This document shows, piece by piece, positions 43,501 to 55,735 of a DNA stretch of 64,000 nucleotides (its first letter is position 1; the number at the start of each line of letters is the position of its first letter). The stretch comes from Boletus sp. NGJ (taxonomy: Eukaryota > Basidiomycota > Agaricomycetes > Boletales > Boletaceae): NCBI GenBank assembly GCA_019096195.1, contig JAGTXK010000122.1, positions 69,501-133,500 of the forward strand, given 5' to 3'. The notes under the pieces were generated by a model. That model was not told the DNA's origin. It ran no database searches and saw nothing but the letters and a program-made list of their open reading frames with translations. Position numbers and translations under genes: made by a program.

Positions 43501-46500
43501 ATCGAAATTGGAACCTACCGATAAAGATATTTGTCAATTTGATATCCCTGTGCAACTGAGTGGGTGGAAGGGGATCAATGGTGGACACTATACATAGAAC
43601 GAAGCAACTGACTATTCCCATGCTGCCCATGTGCACCAATGCCTCCAAGGTTTGATTGAATAGACGCCAGGCCTCCTCTTCCGACAAACCCTCGGCCACC
43701 CTCTGACAAAAAAGATCAGCCAACATCATAGTACAAGAGCTGTATCGTACTCGCTTCTTTCAAAGTCTGGCGTTCTACGAACTCCTGGATACAAATATGG
43801 CATGATTCAGAAGGGTCAACATCCAGAAGTCAAGGTACACACCATTTGGATGTACAATGTCCTCGGCACGACGGGTGGTGGTTTCAGAACGACGTCCTCC
43901 GCATACTCTGACGTAAAAAGGTCTGCAAACCCATCGTCGCTGTCATCCTCGTCCTCATCTTTCTCATCGTTTACATCAGACCTGGTGAAGTGGATGCTCG
44001 GGAATGAGGACCTGCTCCCAGAGCCTCCGTAATCGTCCAAGTCGCTCAAATCGATGCTAAATGGGTCCGATTTCTCGTGTCGTTCAAAGGAGTGAGGGAC
44101 GGAAGTCATGTTGCCTTCTGTGCCCGCGCCAGAAGCAGTTTCGGAGTCAGAGGATAAGCCAGAGCTGACAACCTCGGTAGTCTCAACCCATGTTGTATAG
44201 TACCGCACAATGAAGCGGTGAGAAAGCCTGCTTAATGCATTTACCTCGCGGAAGATTTTAGTGTCACTCTGATTGCGAAGCGGATCTTCTTCACTGTAAA
44301 CGTCGCTGAGGGTGTACTTGTAGCTTTAAAATGCTGTCACGAACCGGCGTATATGCGAGAATCAATCCTATTGCGTGCTTTCACGACTGACCCGAACGCA
44401 CCTCTCCCCTACAGATCATTGGCATCAATGCACATCTTACTCAAGAGCTTTGTTTCGCACCAGTAACTCCAGTTCTTCCCAATCCTCCTTCCACCTACTT
44501 GCTTGTCTGGGTGGAGTACGGAAATACTCTTTAACTGGTGAAGTCCCAGAATGATTCCCATTTCCCACTGGTGTCCCCGGACCCGGTACTGGGATCGACG
44601 ACGTATTAATACGTGTCGGGGAGGTAAGAGACATCGATGCTAGATCTGCAAGAAGGCTCAAGCAGGAGATCTGGGACTTTTTGCTGGAAGAGAGCATGTT
44701 CAACATGGTGACTTGTAAAGCAGGTGATATAGATGCTGCCGATGGTTCATTCCTTGGGCTGAATTAGCTAAGGAGAAAATACACACTAGCTTGGAGGGCT
44801 TCACGCGGGTCACTGAACTTTTGCATCACGCCTTGCCCGTGGAGCATCTGTAGGGAGACTACTCCAACGCTATGGATATCGCGACTCTTTGAGTATGACA
44901 ACGGGGAGTCAAGGACTTCCTTTGATAGCCTAAGGTGGAATACATGGATGGACCCGCGACAAATAATCGGCTAATTCGTACCAAGCGTCCGGGATGGAAC
45001 ACTCGTCATTGATGAGCGCTAAGCCCGAAGGAAAAGGGTTCGACCTGTGTAGGTCTTTCAGTCGGACATGAAAACCCACTTTCCCCACCTTGACAAGCTT
45101 GCAATGACTTCTGTTCTCGCGGGTTGCAAGGAAGATACACTTGGTATCGAGGCCTGTTGAAGAGACCCGTCGGAGGGTGATGAAACGCTTCTGGGAATAA
45201 GGACATACCTCGATGGACGAGATCACTAGAGTGTACAGCATTTAACGCGGACAGTATCTGAGCAAGGTATTCCTGAGTGTTAAGCATTAGTGAGGCTATA
45301 TATTACAGCGCAAGTGCGGCACGTCTTACAGAAACTCTGTCTTCTCGAAGGCTGTCGCAATCCTCTAATAGATCTTGCAATGTAAGGGCAGGTCGTTGCT
45401 CAGATAAGATCGTCAATCGCGGAGGACCAAGGTGAGGAAACGAAAGTTTGACAGCAAGGACTGTTAACAAGTTCGGGTGATGCACATTCATAAGACGTTG
45501 GACCTCTGCCTCGAGCTGTGAGAGTTTCCTTCTGCCTGGATGTGAATATATTAATCGAGAATACAGGGAGAAGGGTCGAAATGGTTACCTTGGGAACTGA
45601 TATAGTATTCGGAGTTGAACTCAATCGTGTGGACTTCCAGAGGAAGTGTGGCATGGACATCATCACACAAGGGTTCGGCGAGGTATGTCACGCCCAGACA
45701 CTCTATAACATTGCTTAAACACGAACATAGCATAGACTAAAAGAAAGAACGAACCTTTGTGAGGACGGAACATCTTCACGGCAGTAAAGTGTATACCTTT
45801 GAACTCCACCTCGACGGGGAATAACTCCGTCAATGTGTCCCCAACCGACGGTACTTCGGTGGCATCAGACTGAGCTCTTCGCCGAGCTGCTTTATATTGC
45901 ATTTCTTTCGCAATGAGATGTTTTTGTGCATCGGCTTGCAGTTGTTCCTGAAGTTGCTCAGCGTGCCGAGCAGCAAGCTCAGACTGACGCTCTGCCTCTG
46001 CTTCCTCTCTTTCTTGCCGTTCCTAATGCGACGTGTTTAGAAATATTGCAATCAACTAGCTCGAAACATGAGCCTACACGCTCTTCTTGAATTGCACGTT
46101 TTGTCATCTCCGTGGCGAGCGAACCAGAGGCTTCACTCGGTGGCTGAACGCGGTCAGCTATCCATTCTTGAGCCATCGTGATGATCTAAGAATATAATCT
46201 GCGTGTTTGTTTCAAAACAAACCGGCACATATTGGAACAACGGACCTGAAAGACCATCTCAGACCCTCGCAACTTCTGAGCTTCCGCATTAATAACTTTG
46301 GATAGAGCCACTTCGACATCATGGTTAATACCGCGTATAGGTTTCTGGACCGTGAACGTGGGAGTGGCGAGTGTGGGGTATGTTTTCGGGAATCTACTTC
46401 CTGCTCAGCAATGATTCCGGGAGATGGGTAAAGGCAGATGTTACCTGGTATGAAGGTGAAAGTAAACTTTGGCTGCATGCAATGGATCTGGATGAACGAC

Positions 46501-46680
46501 TTTGATGATGAATGCGGGAAGCCTAGCCGCAGCCTTAGGAACGATCAAAGCGCGCCTGATTGAGACACAAAATTGACGCACCTTCCATGCCTTGGGTGGA
46601 GGAGGCTCAAAGAAATCTTGATCATAGATAGATTTGAGAGCGGTTATTTCGAGTTGTTGCAATTCTTCGGCTGTTTCCAT
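40512..46680 (-). CDS. GCN2: eIF2-alpha kinase GCN2 (with an apparent frameshift at the kinase lysine)
   Basis: Senses uncharged tRNA during amino-acid starvation and phosphorylates eIF2-alpha, slowing translation while raising Gcn4-type activators. Many short introns. Parts in order: RWD domain from the ATG at 46,680 (ELQQLEITALKSIYDQDFFE, FIIKVVHPDPLHAAKVYFHL), which binds GCN1; a charged helical linker (45,740-46,110, RQEREEAEAERQSEL); a pseudokinase (45,700-44,850); the kinase (44,500-42,800) with WEELELL then GRGAFGSVVKARNR, SRLSHRFIVRYYTTW, a long acidic insert (NDEKDEDEDDSDDGFADL), LHRDIKLTNIFI near 43,522-43,556 and GDFGLA near 43,365-43,382; a HisRS-like domain (42,700-41,690); and the C-terminal dimerisation/ribosome part ending EERIQVLDLSHGLS. 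At 44,280-44,295 the code for VKKIR is one base short relative to the following LRNQSDTKIFREV frame: either an assembly error or a real lesion at the ATP-binding lysine. Identity is otherwise firm. Confidence 0.9.
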
Positions 46681-47737
46681 TGTTGCTACGATGTCTATGT
46701 CGTGATGAAGGTAACAGAGAAGTTTACGCGTTTGCTTGAGGTATTGAGAGCCCACAGGGACCTCAGTGGCTCAAGCGGACATGACCGTCACTCGAGATAT
46801 CGCGGGTCGCGTTACTGATGTCGTGCTATAAACGGATATCGATCGCTGGAAGACTCAGATCTCGACTCAGCCAGAGTCAATTGTTTATTTGGCCTAGCTT
46901 GGCAAGACCATTCGATCCTAACAGTGTACAAACAACGCCTTATTTGAACCTTCTCGTGTAAGTAATTGAAGGTCCTCTATCACGCCATTACTATGCTGGT
47001 AGCCTGTATCTCGTTTGAGCTTTCTGAATTCGTGACAGTTCTTAGTTGATACTCGGCGCTGTATCACACAACTAACCACATCAGAGCGTTACTCTTAAGC
47101 TCCATGAATTCGTCTACCCCGTCATCATGGGTCAGCTGAGCATGTTTATTTTTGCCTCTATCAGTAAGAAACGCCATCCGCCAGATCATCTCAGGCTTCT
47201 TCCTATGGTTTACGCCTAATATCGCATTACTTGAGAACTACGAACACTCGCTGACGAAGCCTCTCACGACCTTCGAGACTATAACCAGAAATTTGAACCA
47301 GATTTCATAGCTGTGAAAGTCCATATGTCGAGTCTGACGAGTTCATCATGCCTGTCTCGCATCAAGTCTCATCCGGCCACTAAGTACTACTGTCTCGCAT
47401 TTCTTATCAATGTTATCATGCGTCAGCAGGTCCAGTCAGACGCAAAGACGCTATTGCAAACGAGACGGAGAAACATGAAACTGAAACAATACTATCAAAC
47501 TCTGTCGAGCTTACCTTCGAGTGGTCAAATATATTGACTTGGTCAGCAAGTTGACCAACGTTGGATCAAAGGGACACACGTGGCCACCGTGCAGAATGAA
47601 AAGTGACATCTTTGGCAAGTTCAGATCAAGTCTAGGATAAACGTCCCCTATGCCACATGCAAAGTTGGAAAAAGATCAAAAACAGACGCACAGCGCCATT
47701 TCGACCTCGGTTCCGTCGCGACAAGCGTTCCTCGTGT
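46681..47737. other. Intergenic region between GCN2 and the GH55 gene
   Basis: 5' flank of GCN2 and 3' flank of the glucanase gene. Open stretches at 47,313-47,537 and 47,657-48,094 on + have no family and the latter overlaps real exons of the opposite strand. Confidence 0.4.
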
Positions 47738-50700
47738 TCAATAATGCCATGCGGTGAGAGTCTCCTGGAACCCATCCAAGTTGCTGTGCGCATTGACAAC
47801 GCCACTTTGATCCACACTGAGCTGGTATGTCGTGCCAATGGTAGACAGGCCATATACGGTCACGCTCGGGGCCGATGCAGAGTCAATGTTGAAGATCTGT
47901 TGCTGACAGTTCAATGGAGTAACACAACTTCGGTCAAAGTTCTGGAGTGTGAAAACGATGTGGGTTCCAAATCGCCACAGAAAATTGGGGGCTGCGACAT
48001 ACTTGGAAGAAACTGTAAAGGCCAGCACCTGCTGCAGTGTGAGTCACGGAGGGACGAGTATCAGATGAGTCGGACCGCTCACCAAAAATGGTGATGTTTG
48101 ATGAGTATTGGATGTACAATGCCCATGCCGAATTGATATTGTAGGGGAAAATGGGGTCATGATAAGCGGAGTTGGTTCTGAATGGCGCCGGCGCCGCGGG
48201 GACAGGTTGGTAGTAAGGCTGCGGGATAGCGCGACGTGAACTTAGTGACAACATAATCAGACGTCACTCACGGTCTCTGTCTGAGCAAAACCGATATAAT
48301 GGTTGTGAGCATTCGCCAAGTTGTACTGGTAGAGAGCTGCGTGTTCGGCTTGAAAAGGATTCAATTAATGGACGGGTATGGGGCAGCAAGAAACGTACAA
48401 GCTACAGTGAAATGACTGTTAGCATAAAGTAGGATGATCATTTTCTGTACTCACACGTGCCAATGAACCAGACGGGGCCCGCAGATTCCGAGAGGATGCC
48501 ACGGCCAGTGAAAACTGATGTTTGACCAGATGCGTCTAGGTCATGGTCTGCAGTCCACACCCACGTTCCCTGCTTAATCATTGAAAAATGTATTTGGGAC
48601 GAGCCAATCACACTACGAACCTCAAAGTATGCGCTTGAATGCCGGGTGAGATGGACGCCTAGGAATGCGGCTTGACAGGAGGAATTCACAGAGCTTGATG
48701 GACATTGAGCGTATTGCAAGTCGGACCCGACGGCTAGACATAGAACTGTATTAGCCTCTGCCTTACAGGGGAGGTATGTAATACGGACCGCCTCCCAACC
48801 TGAAGATTTTGTGTTGAGCAGTATTCATTGACTTGACTAGAAACGCATACCTGATGTGAGTGTCCCAGAGACCTGCCGCGCCTTGCTTATCAGCGGGTTC
48901 ATGCACGTTCCATTCGATCAAGATTGCCCCGGGAGCTGCGGAATGATAAGATGAGTCGCGTTCGCGGGAACATTCGACCAATAGTATCATTCACCTGGGC
49001 CAGCTGTAGTAAGGAGCAAATCGCTGATTTCCATGGTACCCTGGGAACCAATGGAACCCGCTCGGATGACTGGACGGGGGTGTCTCTGTGATTGGAAGTA
49101 CCACCCACCCGCCAAAATAACGGACCAGGCTTCGCCAACAATCTGTGTTCCTGCAGGAATAGTGATCGTGTGCGTGACATAGTATACACCAGCATCGAAG
49201 AAAATGATCCTGCAACCGGCGTACTGCGTGACAGCATGATTCAGAGGACAAGTCAAGTTTCCCCTGAGGTATTGAACCGTACCTGGTTGAAAACTTTCTG
49301 GATGACTCTAGTATCATCGGTCTTGCCGTCACCCTTTGCACCTTGACTTTTGACACTGATGATCTCGCTGGTGGCGTAGCTGGCATATTGGGGGTGGCCC
49401 TTTCCAAAGATTTCCCCCTCACTGTTAAGGAGACTCGAGGGCTTGCTGGCTGACACAATATTACCCTGCGTCCAAGTTTTCTGACCACGGGTTCCGGAGT
49501 ACACGTTACCCTGGGCCCAAGAGGCGATCGTAGTATTGCCACCTGCAAGGAGGTTGGCTCCCCCAGCGACACCAACCGCAATTGGAACATTGGTCAATTG
49601 GACATTGTTGAGAACTAGAGAGTACGGAAGCGTCTCGTCGCTTGATTTGGATGACTGTATGAAGACAGATGAATTCCTGACTACAGCATCCACGATGACT
49701 ACACTGCCGACACCCTGAAATGATTAGTGAGCAAAGCAATCTAACGACTCTCGAGAGCACTTTAACCTGTCTCGCTTGGGTAGGTCCTCCTATCTTCAAC
49801 GCAAAGCCAATCTGCAGGGCAGTATCAGGGACATGCTCCATCGAACAGGAAGCGGATCAAGCTACCTGGCAGTTATTGATCACGACTCCTTGGAATGTGA
49901 AACCTGCCAGAAGTATTAGACCAAGTATCCTTTGAGCCGTAGTATAATGACGAACCCCAGTTCCAGAGACCCGATACAGCTGAACAATGCTCGGTTAACG
50001 TCGATTTGCCTCGATTGCGACTTCACTCACCAGTAACTGCATTGTTAACTGTTAGGTTACGGACTGTGAACTGTTGATTCCCGACCTCCATACCAATCTT
50101 TCCTGGATGAAAGCTCGCTAATGTATCCCTTTTTGTTAGGGTAGTCACTTACCTCCGTTAAATACAATGTCTGGCGACATGTGAATATCCACTTCGCATG
50201 TCATCACGCTCACTCACCTCCCATGAATCCACCACTGGAAGAATGGAGACAAATTACTATCTCTAAACCAACACATCCGAGGGAAAGCGTACCTTCCGTT
50301 CTCCATGAATATACCTATCACATACATCAGCTTCGTACTAGCAAGAGGCAGTCCGTTTCTCACCTTGATGTTTCGTTCCGGAAGTAGAGGACATCTCAAC
50401 TACGACGTTGACCAACGAGGTCGCCTGAGCTACTTGCCAATGCAAACCGATCGCTTTGTTCCGAGACGGCACCCGCCGTAAGTCAATGATCAAGTTTCGG
50501 ACAGAGCGGAAGCTGGAACGAGGTCAGCCTTAGGAGGACACACGAAAGTCGAGGAGAGTTCCTACAGATTGTCTTGATTGATGAACCACTGAGTGCCCCA
50601 GCCATTAGGGATATAAGGGTCGGCATCTAATTGACAGTTTGACCTGCGCCGATCATTGAATTTAAAAAGACCAACCAATTACTGCGAATCCGCTAAAGTT

Positions 50701-51293
50701 GGAACTCGCTAAAATAGTCGGTGGGTTCTTGGCGTCTCCAATAATTTGTGTATAGTAGTAGGTGTCAATAGCCGACGAAACAAGGTATGTGCTAATGGAC
50801 CGGTGAGCAATGTGTAGGATGATTAAGTAGAACTGCTGAATGCATTGTACTCACCCTCGAGGGAAATACACGACTGCCGGTGTGATTCTAAAGTAATATG
50901 TTGGGCACAGAATCCGTATGCAGAGGAGCCACATACGTCGAAGATCCGCATCTTGCACCGCAGCGACCCCCAGACGACATAGCCGCTCTGCGAACCTTGA
51001 TGAGAGCAATAACAAGGATATGCAGAATGAGCTCACTTTATTGCAGGTGTATCATCAGTGACCCCATCACCCTTGGCTCCGTAGTCTTTGACATTGCGGA
51101 AGACCTGGTAAGAGCTCGAGTTGGGATTGAAGGGAGACGTTCCCTGATGCTGGATTGACTCAAGCCAGTATGGGTCCCCATGTGCCGCAGTGCCGCCACC
51201 TAGAGGGGCAGAGCAGGACGACCCAAGACCGGAGGCAACTTGAGAGGCAAACAGGACGGTGCAAAGAAAAAGCAGCGGACGGCGATACCACAT
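47738..51293 (-). CDS. Secreted GH55 exo-beta-1,3-glucanase (glucan 1,3-beta-glucosidase)
   Basis: Cleaves glucose or short units from beta-1,3-glucan ends, in wall turnover or in attack on other fungi. The ATG at 51,293 opens a signal peptide (MWYRRPLLFLCTVLFASQVA), then CSAPLGGGTAAHGDPYWLES, SYQVFRNVKDYGAKGDGVTD, the hallmark GH55 start. More than a dozen short exons follow. Two parallel beta-helix (pectate-lyase-3-like) halves are visible: the first opens with DYGAKGDGVTDDTPAI near 51,050, the second with SQGAKGDGKTDDTRVIQ near 49,340. Between them lie NVQLTNVPIAVGVAGGANLL and QGNVYSG. Later blocks include IIFFDAGVYYVTHTITIPAG, TQIVGEAWSV, EISDLLLTT, LIEWNVHEP, WVWTADHDLD, GRGILSESAGPVWF, AGLYSFFQ and QQQIFNIDS. 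It ends in ETLTAWHY at 47,738. All readable junctions keep frame, so the gene looks intact. Confidence 0.9.
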
Positions 51294-51361
51294 AGATGAA
51301 TGTACAGAAACGTAGAGGTGCGTGATGATGGCGGGGGTGTTTCAATTAGGATCCTCGGGCA

Positions 51362-51369
51362 CTTTATAT
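51362..51369 (-). promoter_or_regulatory. TATA box of the GH55 gene
   Basis: ATATAAAG on the minus strand, about 70 bp upstream of the glucanase ATG, a normal distance for a highly regulated secreted enzyme. Confidence 0.5.
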
Positions 51370-52781
51370 TCTGACTCCACTGGCAAGAACATCAGTAGCC
51401 CCACGTCAGGAAAGGAGCATGTGGAGGGAATGTGATTGCGCATTTGTGTTTATCATCTGGATGAGGGTCATCTGTGAACTACACAATCTTTTAAAAAAAC
51501 CTCATGATCTAGTAACGTACCGCAAAACGCGATCAAGCACACCGATCAGCCATCCCCAAAGGGGATAATACAGTGCAATATTTCGAACACACCGCCCTAG
51601 AAACGGCAGAGTCATCAACCAAAGTGGCGATCAGAATCGGCATTCCTGCGTTAGGTTGACTCTCTTTGACCGACACTGAGATAGAGCCTTTCGTCCATGC
51701 TGATGTTGGAATTCAATAACCTGCAAGGTGAGTTTACCTCACACATGCGCACGCGTTCCATGATGCTCGAATTGCCTAAAACACAAACTCATGGCTGAGA
51801 ACGCCGGGGATAAACGGCGTCGTGACGCGAGATCCTGAAATCTGCACTAGTCGAATGCATTGCTACATTTCATGCGTGACGCACCTGCAGAGAGACTCGG
51901 CGGACTGTACCTGGAACACCGTGATGCATTTCAAGGAATCGCACACCACCATAAGCAAAGCAATTGCGAGGTGTGTGTGTCGGCGACATTCGCTGAGATA
52001 ATCAAGGTATGAAACAATGGGCATATAACGGCCTACATTGCTTGCATGTCAGTGTCATTAGAAGACGGAAATAAATCTAGTAACGCGAGTGATCACAGAA
52101 TGCTTGCCCGGTGTAGGATGATCCGAACGTAGCGTTGTGATACTCCGCAGTAGTTCGCCGTGCATTCAATCTGCGATACGGAGATGCGTGAATCCCTAAT
52201 GAAGAAGGTCATTGACAGAATCCGGACAAAAATGCAGTTGCTGAGATAAGGTAGGATTATATGCAACACTGGCATGCCAATGCCAGTTTGGTAAGTTGTC
52301 AACATTCGGAAGGGGTCGAAAAAAATGTTTTCCTGCTTACTATTGTACAGATTCCGAAAAAGGAATTGTTGATGTTTGTCGATTCGGGTATGTACCTTTG
52401 GTCACTGATGAGAAGTCACTGGCCCCTTCCTCCGCCGGTCACGTGCGGTGCGTTGAAACTTCGGAAATGGCAATGATGCCGAGGGGATACTGACCTGCAG
52501 GGCCATCAGTAACTTTGCAAAAGTCTAATCACGGCTTATGTCACTTAAAATCCGAACTTGGTGTAATAAGACATATTTTCCCCTGAGCATGATTAAGAAA
52601 GGAACGCTAGATCCACCGAGCCACCGTCCTGCATGAGCCGTGACAAGTAAGTAAACATGCACGGCAGGAAATTGAAATAAAATTGTACACATTGTCAACA
52701 AAAGTCGAAAAGATTCAAATACTCACTATCTTCACCCGAATCCTCGCCAGCACTGGATGATGGCAGTGAGGTTTTCTTCAT
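51370..52781. other. Intergenic region
   Basis: Long upstream region of the GH55 gene. No exon, RNA gene or repeat of note was recognised. Confidence 0.45.
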
Positions 52782-53360
52782 TCACTGGGTCTTCTGGGTT
52801 TCTTCAACCACGAGCGCAAATTTCTCATCAGACAGATTGTTGATCGGATCTAGGTAGCACCTAGTCGTCGCACCCCAGACGGTTTCATTAAAGTCATACT
52901 GGGCTCTACCTTCTCCCTCGCCCTCGCCGCGTCGGTGTTTCCTGAAGGAGCGCGTCCACGACACGCGTGTCGACGTCGGTACATCTCCACTCGTTCCCAA
53001 ACAGGAGGTTCGCCATGGGGAGGAACCGGAGGAGGACGTGGTCGGTGAGTGTTGGTCGGTTTCGAGCGCACTGTCGGTGTCGTCGAGGTAGAGATCGGTA
53101 TATGTCATCCACGCCTCCAGACGTGGCGGTTCGCCTCTTACACGTCGTCCAAGTTCTTCCTCTTCCTCTTGTCGATTCAACGTGCATTCTTGGGGTTTCA
53201 CACTGGGCTTGACAGACCAGTGCCAGAGCGCTGAATGAATATGTGCATGGAGGAGCGGGCTGGTAAGTAGGAGCGTACGAAATGTCCTGCATGGCTTGGC
53301 CACGCATGTTGAACTGGGCACCGAGATCAGGGCTCTGTTAAATAAGTCGATGAGTCGCAA
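52782..53360 (-). CDS. Uncharacterised acidic/Ser-rich protein
   Basis: Open for 192 residues (starts MRLIDLFNRALISVPSS). It contains an acidic run (RQEEEEELGRRVRGE), a readable TYTDLYLDDTDSALETDQ, a Ser/Thr-rich middle and an end ADHERE-like only in length: YDFNETVWGATTRCYLDP, then LSDEKFALVVEETQKTQ. No family recognised, no signal peptide, no membrane segment. Competing frames on both strands are also open here because of G+C bias, so the exact frame is uncertain; the DEKFALVVEE end looks the most protein-like. Confidence 0.3.
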   Translation of the reverse strand: MRLIDLFNRALISVPSSTCVAKPCRTFRTLLLTSPLLHAHIHSALWHWSVKPSVKPQECTLNRQEEEEELGRRVRGEPPRLEAWMTYTDLYLDDTDSALETDQHSPTTSSSGSSPWRTSCLGTSGDVPTSTRVSWTRSFRKHRRGEGEGEGRAQYDFNETVWGATTRCYLDPINNLSDEKFALVVEETQKTQ

Positions 53361-54179
53361 GCGGCGATCACGAGTTGGCAGTGCACGGAACAGGCGGCTT
53401 TGATAGATACTAGGCTAGACATCCAGATGAGAATAAATGAAGCAGCGCGAACCTGAACGGCTCGCTAGCCAGTCTTGGTCAACTTCAAGTTCTCGATGCA
53501 TGCGACGACGACGACGGGAAGATGGTGTTGACGATGGAGGTCGAAGCGTACAATGCATGTGGATCACGTAGCAACTAGTAGGCTCATGGGCCCTTCCGAG
53601 TTCAGGCTCTCGTTACCGGGTGTCATCTTGTACATATCCGACCTCAATTCCTTTTGGAGGGTGATAGGATAAGATAGGATAGGTACTTATCCTCGTCTAC
53701 CAGTGTTGTCAAGGTCATTGACTAGACCCGTCGAGACACTTCAAGTTATTGCTGTCAAGTGTTTTCAAAATCAAAATATTATTACAAATTTGAATGAATA
53801 ACTATTCTTGTACTCTAGTTAGCACATATATTACAACTTCATACGTTAACTCGTGGTCAATCATAACGCTAACCAGTCACGCGTTCAAACGTTCACTGAC
53901 CATCTTCGGGTCTGACCAGTCTGACTGGCGTCAATGACAACGCTGTCGTCCACAGCCCACTGGCATGGCATAACTTTTGGGCCCCATGAGCTGGCGCAAT
54001 GGCGCATTATGTAAACGATTCAGAGTCAACCTTTTCCTTCGGCCACGCCTCGACCTCATTTCTCGTCATTAAAATTAAAGAAAAAGCCTCGGTATGCCCG
54101 CACGCTTCCCCGCCCTTCCTTTTCTTTCCAGTTCTCCGAAAAACCCGCGTTCCCTTGGCTGGCAACTCGGCGCGTATTC
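53361..54179. other. Intergenic region upstream of the NADAR gene
   Basis: Divergent spacer between the uncharacterised minus-strand frame and the NADAR gene. A GATAAGATAGGATAGG run near 53,668-53,683 is the only simple motif noticed. Confidence 0.4.
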
Positions 54180-55531
54180 ATGGGTCTCGTTCACTCCCTC
54201 TTCTCACCCTGTGCACGATGCTGGGATGCCGGTGACACTCACATCGTCATCTCACCGTCCGGAGGCTGGGTTCACGCGCACGCGCGCCCCAAGATTTTGT
54301 TCTACGACAAACACAAGCCGTATTACGAGTTTACGAATTTCTCGCCCCACGAGGTGGTGTACGACGGGAAACGCTACCCGACGAGCGAACATCTCTTCCA
54401 GGCGTTCAAGGTGAGCCTTTTTGTTTTTGTTTTTGTTTTTTTTTGGAAGGCGTGAAATGGCATTATGGAAAAAGGAATATAATGGGCTGACGTGGTGGAA
54501 TTTGGACAGTTTCTCGACGGACATCCGCAGATCGCGGAGCGGATACGAACGTCTGGTCCGAAACCGATGGTTGCTTTTGACGAGGCGCACCGGCACAAAA
54601 CCGCCGTGCGATCAGACTGGTCGCATGTCCATGTCGCCAAGGTATGTCCTTCCCGCACCCCCCTACTCGACTTTTAATGGACGTATCTGACAAATATAAC
54701 TCGTTCCTTGTCCTCAATGACGATTTTGCAGATGGAAATGGTGTTGAAACTCAAGTTCACACAGCATCAAGACCTGAAACAGATGCTCCTCGATACCGGC
54801 GACGCAGAACTCGTCGAGGTATGTCCATGTCGTCATCCTTCCACATTCAATACACGCAATCTCAAAGAGGGTGACATTTTTGTTTTTATTTTCTATTTTT
54901 CAAAAAGGATTCACCACGGGATTGGTTCTGGGGAATCGGCGCGGACGGAACGGGAAATAACGAGTTGGGCAAGGCGCTCATGCGCCTGCGTGGCGAGCTA
55001 CGTGTGTTTGCGTTCCTTGTTTCTAGTGGCTTGTTTGGTGTGTGATGCTTAAGAGTAGGACGTTGCTTTGGCAGGGAATGATCCTAGCGGGGATACCCCA
55101 TCTCCGGCGCCGGCGTCGAATCCGAATTATCGCTCTCACGGGCGCGCCGGCACGAACAAGCGTCAAGCACCGCGTACTCACGTGCCGGGCAGTCATGGTT
55201 CAACGCATGGGTTGTGTGAGGTCGGTCATCCGTTGCACCTTGTCATACGGACGCTTTTTCGCGCTCACCTTTCTCTGTCTCTGTCTCGTCGTCTCTTCTA
55301 GTTTTGTCGCGCCAAACCGACCTATCAACGCTCCAACTACTGCAGTCGTACGTGTGCAGACAGTGCTGCGACGATGTGCAAGGTGAATGGCTCTTGGTTT
55401 CGCTCTCTTGCGATCACACCACGGGAATGGCTTGCTGACGTGTCATATAGTACTGTCGGAGGAAACCGAGGACCAGGGGACAAAGTGCCTATTGTTCGCG
55501 GACTTGCGCCAACAAAGCGCGTGGCAAGTAA
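54180..55531 (+). CDS. NADAR-domain protein with C-terminal double cysteine motif
   Basis: Seven exons in frame (54,180-54,410; 54,510-54,641; 54,732-54,818; 54,908-55,001; 55,075-55,220; 55,302-55,382; 55,451-55,531) give 283 residues. Residues about 30-180 form a NADAR (YbiA-like) fold: ILFYDKHKPYYEFTNFSPHE, YDGKRYPTSEHLFQAFK, VAFDEAHRHKTAVRSDW, MLLDTGDAELVE, DSPRDWFWGIGADGTGNNEL, GKALMRLRGEL. NADAR proteins are N-glycosidases acting on early riboflavin-pathway intermediates or on ADP-ribose attached to nucleic acid; which applies here is not visible. After a Pro/Ser/Gly linker come two copies of a zinc-finger-like motif: GLCEFCRAKPTYQRSNYCSR then TC, and CKYCRRKPRTRGQSAYCSRT then C. The pattern CxxC...YCSRTC suggests metal binding or protein contact. 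ATG at 54,180 gives the best start; no targeting signal. Confidence 0.88.
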
Positions 55532-55735
55532 CACCTTCCGGCGAATGCCGCACCCACTCGATGTCGGTTTTTCTTGTCTTGACATTTGGTTGATATTCTG
55601 TGTGTCGTTGGTTGGTTCATCAGTCTGATTAGCCAACTTTTTTATTGTATTCTATTTTACTTGGTTTAATTTTTTCTCTTATTTGCCTCATGCTACACCA
55701 TACGACCCCCGATAGAACGACGTCGTGTCATCATT

